Positions 5,245 to 7,090 of a DNA stretch of 7,090 bases are shown piece by piece (positions within the stretch are counted from its first letter, which is position 1; every line of letters starts with the position of its first letter). The notes under the pieces were generated by a model. It was not told the DNA's origin, did no database searches, and saw only the letters and a program-made list of their open reading frames with translations. The position numbers and the translations under genes were made by a program. Source of the stretch: Bacillota bacterium (GTDB lineage Bacteria; Bacillota; Clostridia; Peptostreptococcales; Anaerovoracaceae); NCBI GenBank assembly GCA_029266295.1, contig JAQSXD010000191.1:1-7090 (forward strand), read 5' to 3'.

Positions 5245-6864
5245 ATGAACAGAAAAACCAAATTTACTTATTTGCTGTCTCTTATTCTATGTGTGGCACT
5301 GATTGCAGCTGCTCTTTCCGGCTGTTCCGGTGGCAGCGCACAGTCAGGGAAAGACAGCGCATCCGGTCAATCAAAGATCCTGACAATGGCAACAGGTCAT
5401 GAGATCAATACACTTTACCCCCTGAACATGGACCCCCAGAATAACATCACAACCAAACTTTGCTATGACACCCTCGTAAACTACGTAGATGGCAAGGTTG
5501 TTCCAAGCCTTGCAGAAAGCTGGAGCTTCAGCGAAGACGGAAAGGCTCTGACCTTCGTTCTAAAACAGGGAGTTACCTTTCATGACGGCAAACCTTTTAA
5601 TGCAGAGGCCGTTAAGGCGGTATTTGAATTCGCCCATTTGAATCCTAATTTCGGAGGCATCAAGGCGGTCGCCAATCTGGAGCGGGTGGATGCAGTTGAT
5701 GCGTATACGGTAACGTTCCACTATCCTACTCCCTATTTTGCTTATCTGACGGATTTCTGCTATCCAGAGGTAATGACCCTGGTATCCCCAAGTGTACTGG
5801 AGGAGGGAAATTATCAGACGATGAAAGGAGTTGTAGGAACAGGTGCATATAAATACGAGGAAATCAAAAATGGAGAATTTGTTCGCTTCGTAAGAAATCC
5901 GGAATACTGGGGCGCCGCACCATATTATGACGAAGTGATTGTAAAATACATTCCAGAGGCATCCACCCGGGTCCAGGCGTTGAAAAATGGAGAGGTAGAC
6001 ATGATCTACGGCAACGTACTCCTCTCCTGGGATGATTATGAGCAGGCTCTGGCACTGCCCAATGTTGAAGGGCTTATTTCTAGCACCGATTCCGAAACCC
6101 GAAATCTGGTGCTCAATGCCTCAGGGCAATATCTCTCTGAACTTAAAGTAAGAGAAGCCGTCGCTTATGCCATTGATAAGAAAGCGTTGTCCCAGGGGCT
6201 CACATATGGCCACGAGAATGCTGCAAAAACTCTCTTTCCGTCCGGAATTCCCTATACTGACACGGTAATGAATACCACGAGAACCTTCAATCTGGAGAAA
6301 GCAGGTAAGCTGTTGGATGAATCAGGCTGGCTACTGAATACTGCAACAGGTGTCCGCGAAAAGGACGGAAAGCCTCTTTCGCTTACGTTTACCTATGATT
6401 CCGGAGAGATTATGAACAAGGCACTTTCAACAATCATTAAAAGTCAGCTGGCAGAAGCGGGGATCTCCGTTGAGACAGAAGGACAGGAGATGTACACCTG
6501 GTGGAAGGAAGGCGTTGCAGGCAATTATGATATTACCATCTGGAATACCGAGCAACCCTATACTTCTCCCCATAATTTCTTTACGCCTATGCTGAGCGCC
6601 TCACCTCATACGCTGAGTCTGGATGTGATCCCGGAAGGGGATGCTTTCAAAAACCTGATCAAAGAATTTCAGACCACCGACGATCCTGCTCGGGTAACTG
6701 AAATTTTTGACTCGCTTCTCAATATCAGCAATGACGAGGTTATGAATATTCCGCTCACCTATATCAAAGAGATGATCGTGTACAATAAGGATCGAATCGC
6801 TGGATATACATTCACAAGTACTCCCATGTTTTTTGATATTACCGGATTACAGCCGGTTCAATAA
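5245..6864 (+). CDS. nikA: Nickel/metal-chelate-type substrate-binding lipoprotein (SBP_bac_5 family, NikA-like)
   Basis: This 539-residue extracytoplasmic binding protein captures the cargo for the importer. A signal peptide (basic N-terminus, hydrophobic 9-24) ends in lipobox LSGC with lipidated Cys27, as expected for a membrane-anchored protein in a Gram-positive. The Ser/Gly/Lys-rich 28-43 stretch is a linker. SBP_bac_5 landmarks follow: LAESWSFSEDGKALTFVL (89-106), VTFHDGKPFNAEAV (110-123), VGTGAYKYEE (197-206), FVRNPEYWG (215-223) and KVREAVAYAIDKKAL (301-315). Compared from memory with E. coli NikA, it shares the IYGN segment (254-257), the TLFPSGIPY region (329-337), GVREKDGKPL (369-378) and YDITIW with SPHNFF (428-446), so it is NikA-like rather than OppA-like. 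Residues aligned with NikA Arg97 and Arg137 appear to be Phe136 and Glu175, while His455 may match His416. A ribosome site AAAGGA is 8 nt upstream. The exact cargo is uncertain. Confidence 0.85.
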   Translation: MNRKTKFTYLLSLILCVALIAAALSGCSGGSAQSGKDSASGQSKILTMATGHEINTLYPLNMDPQNNITTKLCYDTLVNYVDGKVVPSLAESWSFSEDGKALTFVLKQGVTFHDGKPFNAEAVKAVFEFAHLNPNFGGIKAVANLERVDAVDAYTVTFHYPTPYFAYLTDFCYPEVMTLVSPSVLEEGNYQTMKGVVGTGAYKYEEIKNGEFVRFVRNPEYWGAAPYYDEVIVKYIPEASTRVQALKNGEVDMIYGNVLLSWDDYEQALALPNVEGLISSTDSETRNLVLNASGQYLSELKVREAVAYAIDKKALSQGLTYGHENAAKTLFPSGIPYTDTVMNTTRTFNLEKAGKLLDESGWLLNTATGVREKDGKPLSLTFTYDSGEIMNKALSTIIKSQLAEAGISVETEGQEMYTWWKEGVAGNYDITIWNTEQPYTSPHNFFTPMLSASPHTLSLDVIPEGDAFKNLIKEFQTTDDPARVTEIFDSLLNISNDEVMNIPLTYIKEMIVYNKDRIAGYTFTSTPMFFDITGLQPVQ

Positions 6865-6891
6865 CATGCCTCCTGCTACATAAAAGCGGTC

Positions 6892-6940
6892 AAAAGAGCC
6901 GGTCATCAGGGCGTTCATCCTGAGCGCCGGCTCTCTTTTC
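6892..6940. terminator. Strong intrinsic terminator of the importer operon, probably bidirectional
   Basis: AGAGCCGG (6895-6902) pairs perfectly with CCGGCTCT (6927-6934). Inside it TCAGG (6906-6910) pairs with CCTGA (6919-6923), giving a two-part stem. The plus strand continues into a T-run (CTTTT, 6935-6939) and the left side is preceded by AAAA, so the minus strand also has a T-run. It begins 27 nt after the binding-protein stop. A two-way terminator suits a convergent gene to the right. Confidence 0.88.
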
Positions 6941-6986
6941 TGCATTTTATACTGCTTGTAACTGAAAACCATAGGGGACAAATCAT

Positions 6987-7090
6987 CTAATGGGTAATCG
7001 TATTTGAAAAGTATCCGTATTTCATGGAATTTGCATTAGGGTTTGGGTTTGGATTGTAAAACTTCGAAGGAGCCCAGGTGTAGGGATAGG
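6987..7090 (-). CDS. Possible C-terminal end of a convergent gene (partial, hypothetical)
   Basis: On the minus strand one frame is open from the right edge for 33 codons to a TAG at 6989-6987. Its translation reads YPYTWAPSKFYNPNPNPNAN followed by SMKYGYFSNTITH. The mix of aromatic and Asn/Pro residues looks like a protein tail rather than noise, and a bidirectional terminator lies between it and the importer operon. The fragment is short, so chance is not excluded and no family is recognisable. The rest of the stretch 6941-6986 holds nothing I can identify. Confidence 0.33.
   Translation of the reverse strand, partial: YPYTWAPSKFYNPNPNPNANSMKYGYFSNTITH

Noticed and set aside
1940..6864. 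Oligopeptide (Opp/Dpp) importer
   Set aside because: Both ATPases lack the C-terminal oligopeptide extension and the binding protein shares NikA-specific stretches. A peptide role is not fully excluded, since the family is broad.
7021..7060. Short G/T-rich repeat (GGGTTTGGGTTTGG) as a regulatory or telomere-like repeat
   Set aside because: It is only two to three units and is explained by Asn/Pro codons of the minus-strand open frame.
1..7090. CRISPR array, tRNA/rRNA genes, insertion sequence or phage remnants
   Set aside because: No repeat-spacer periodicity, cloverleaf-type sequence, transposase-like frame or terminal inverted repeats were seen on either strand.

Overview
The window looks like chromosomal DNA of a low-to-moderate GC Firmicute, most likely a Clostridia/Lachnospiraceae-type anaerobe. 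The grounds are strong AGGAGG-type ribosome sites, a diderm-free lipoprotein signal (LSGC lipobox), a small XRE-regulator/membrane-protein pair typical of Firmicutes, and a PchR/YbtA-style AraC regulator beside an ABC importer. The taxon is inferred from style only, because no rRNA or marker gene is present.

Layout. (1) Positions 1-638, minus strand: a two-gene operon with a small XRE-type repressor (373-588) overlapping by 11 bp the start of a four-helix membrane protein that runs off the left edge. A near-consensus promoter (610-638) with an inverted repeat across it precedes the regulator. (2) Positions 690-1799, plus strand, divergent: a regulatory zone with a 20-bp-spaced direct repeat, a 14-bp palindrome and a 16-bp palindromic box, followed by an AraC-family regulator (813-1799). 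(3) Positions 1783-1939: a compact control region with a second 20-bp-spaced direct repeat, a perfect TATAAT, a terminator-like hairpin and a second copy of the 16-bp palindromic box. (4) Positions 1940-6864: a complete five-gene peptide/nickel-type ABC importer in the order permease, permease, ATPase, ATPase, lipoprotein binding protein. The first four genes overlap one another by 4, 8 and 16 bp. (5) A strong terminator at 6892-6940, probably bidirectional, then a short open frame on the minus strand that may be the end of a convergent gene cut by the window edge.

How the genes work together. The binding protein resembles NikA (nickel or metal-chelate capture) more than an oligopeptide binder, and both ATPases are short like NikD/NikE. 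The AraC protein belongs to the group that often activates metallophore import in response to the incoming chelate. A consistent model (inference) is that the AraC protein activates the importer promoter through the direct repeats, while a second regulator, possibly a metal-responsive repressor, acts through the palindromic box shared by the araC gene and the importer operon. The residues aligned with the two ligand arginines of E. coli NikA appear to be replaced, so the cargo may be a different metal complex from the one bound by E. coli NikA. I see no wholly new class of system; the most notable signal is the layered, paired regulatory architecture.
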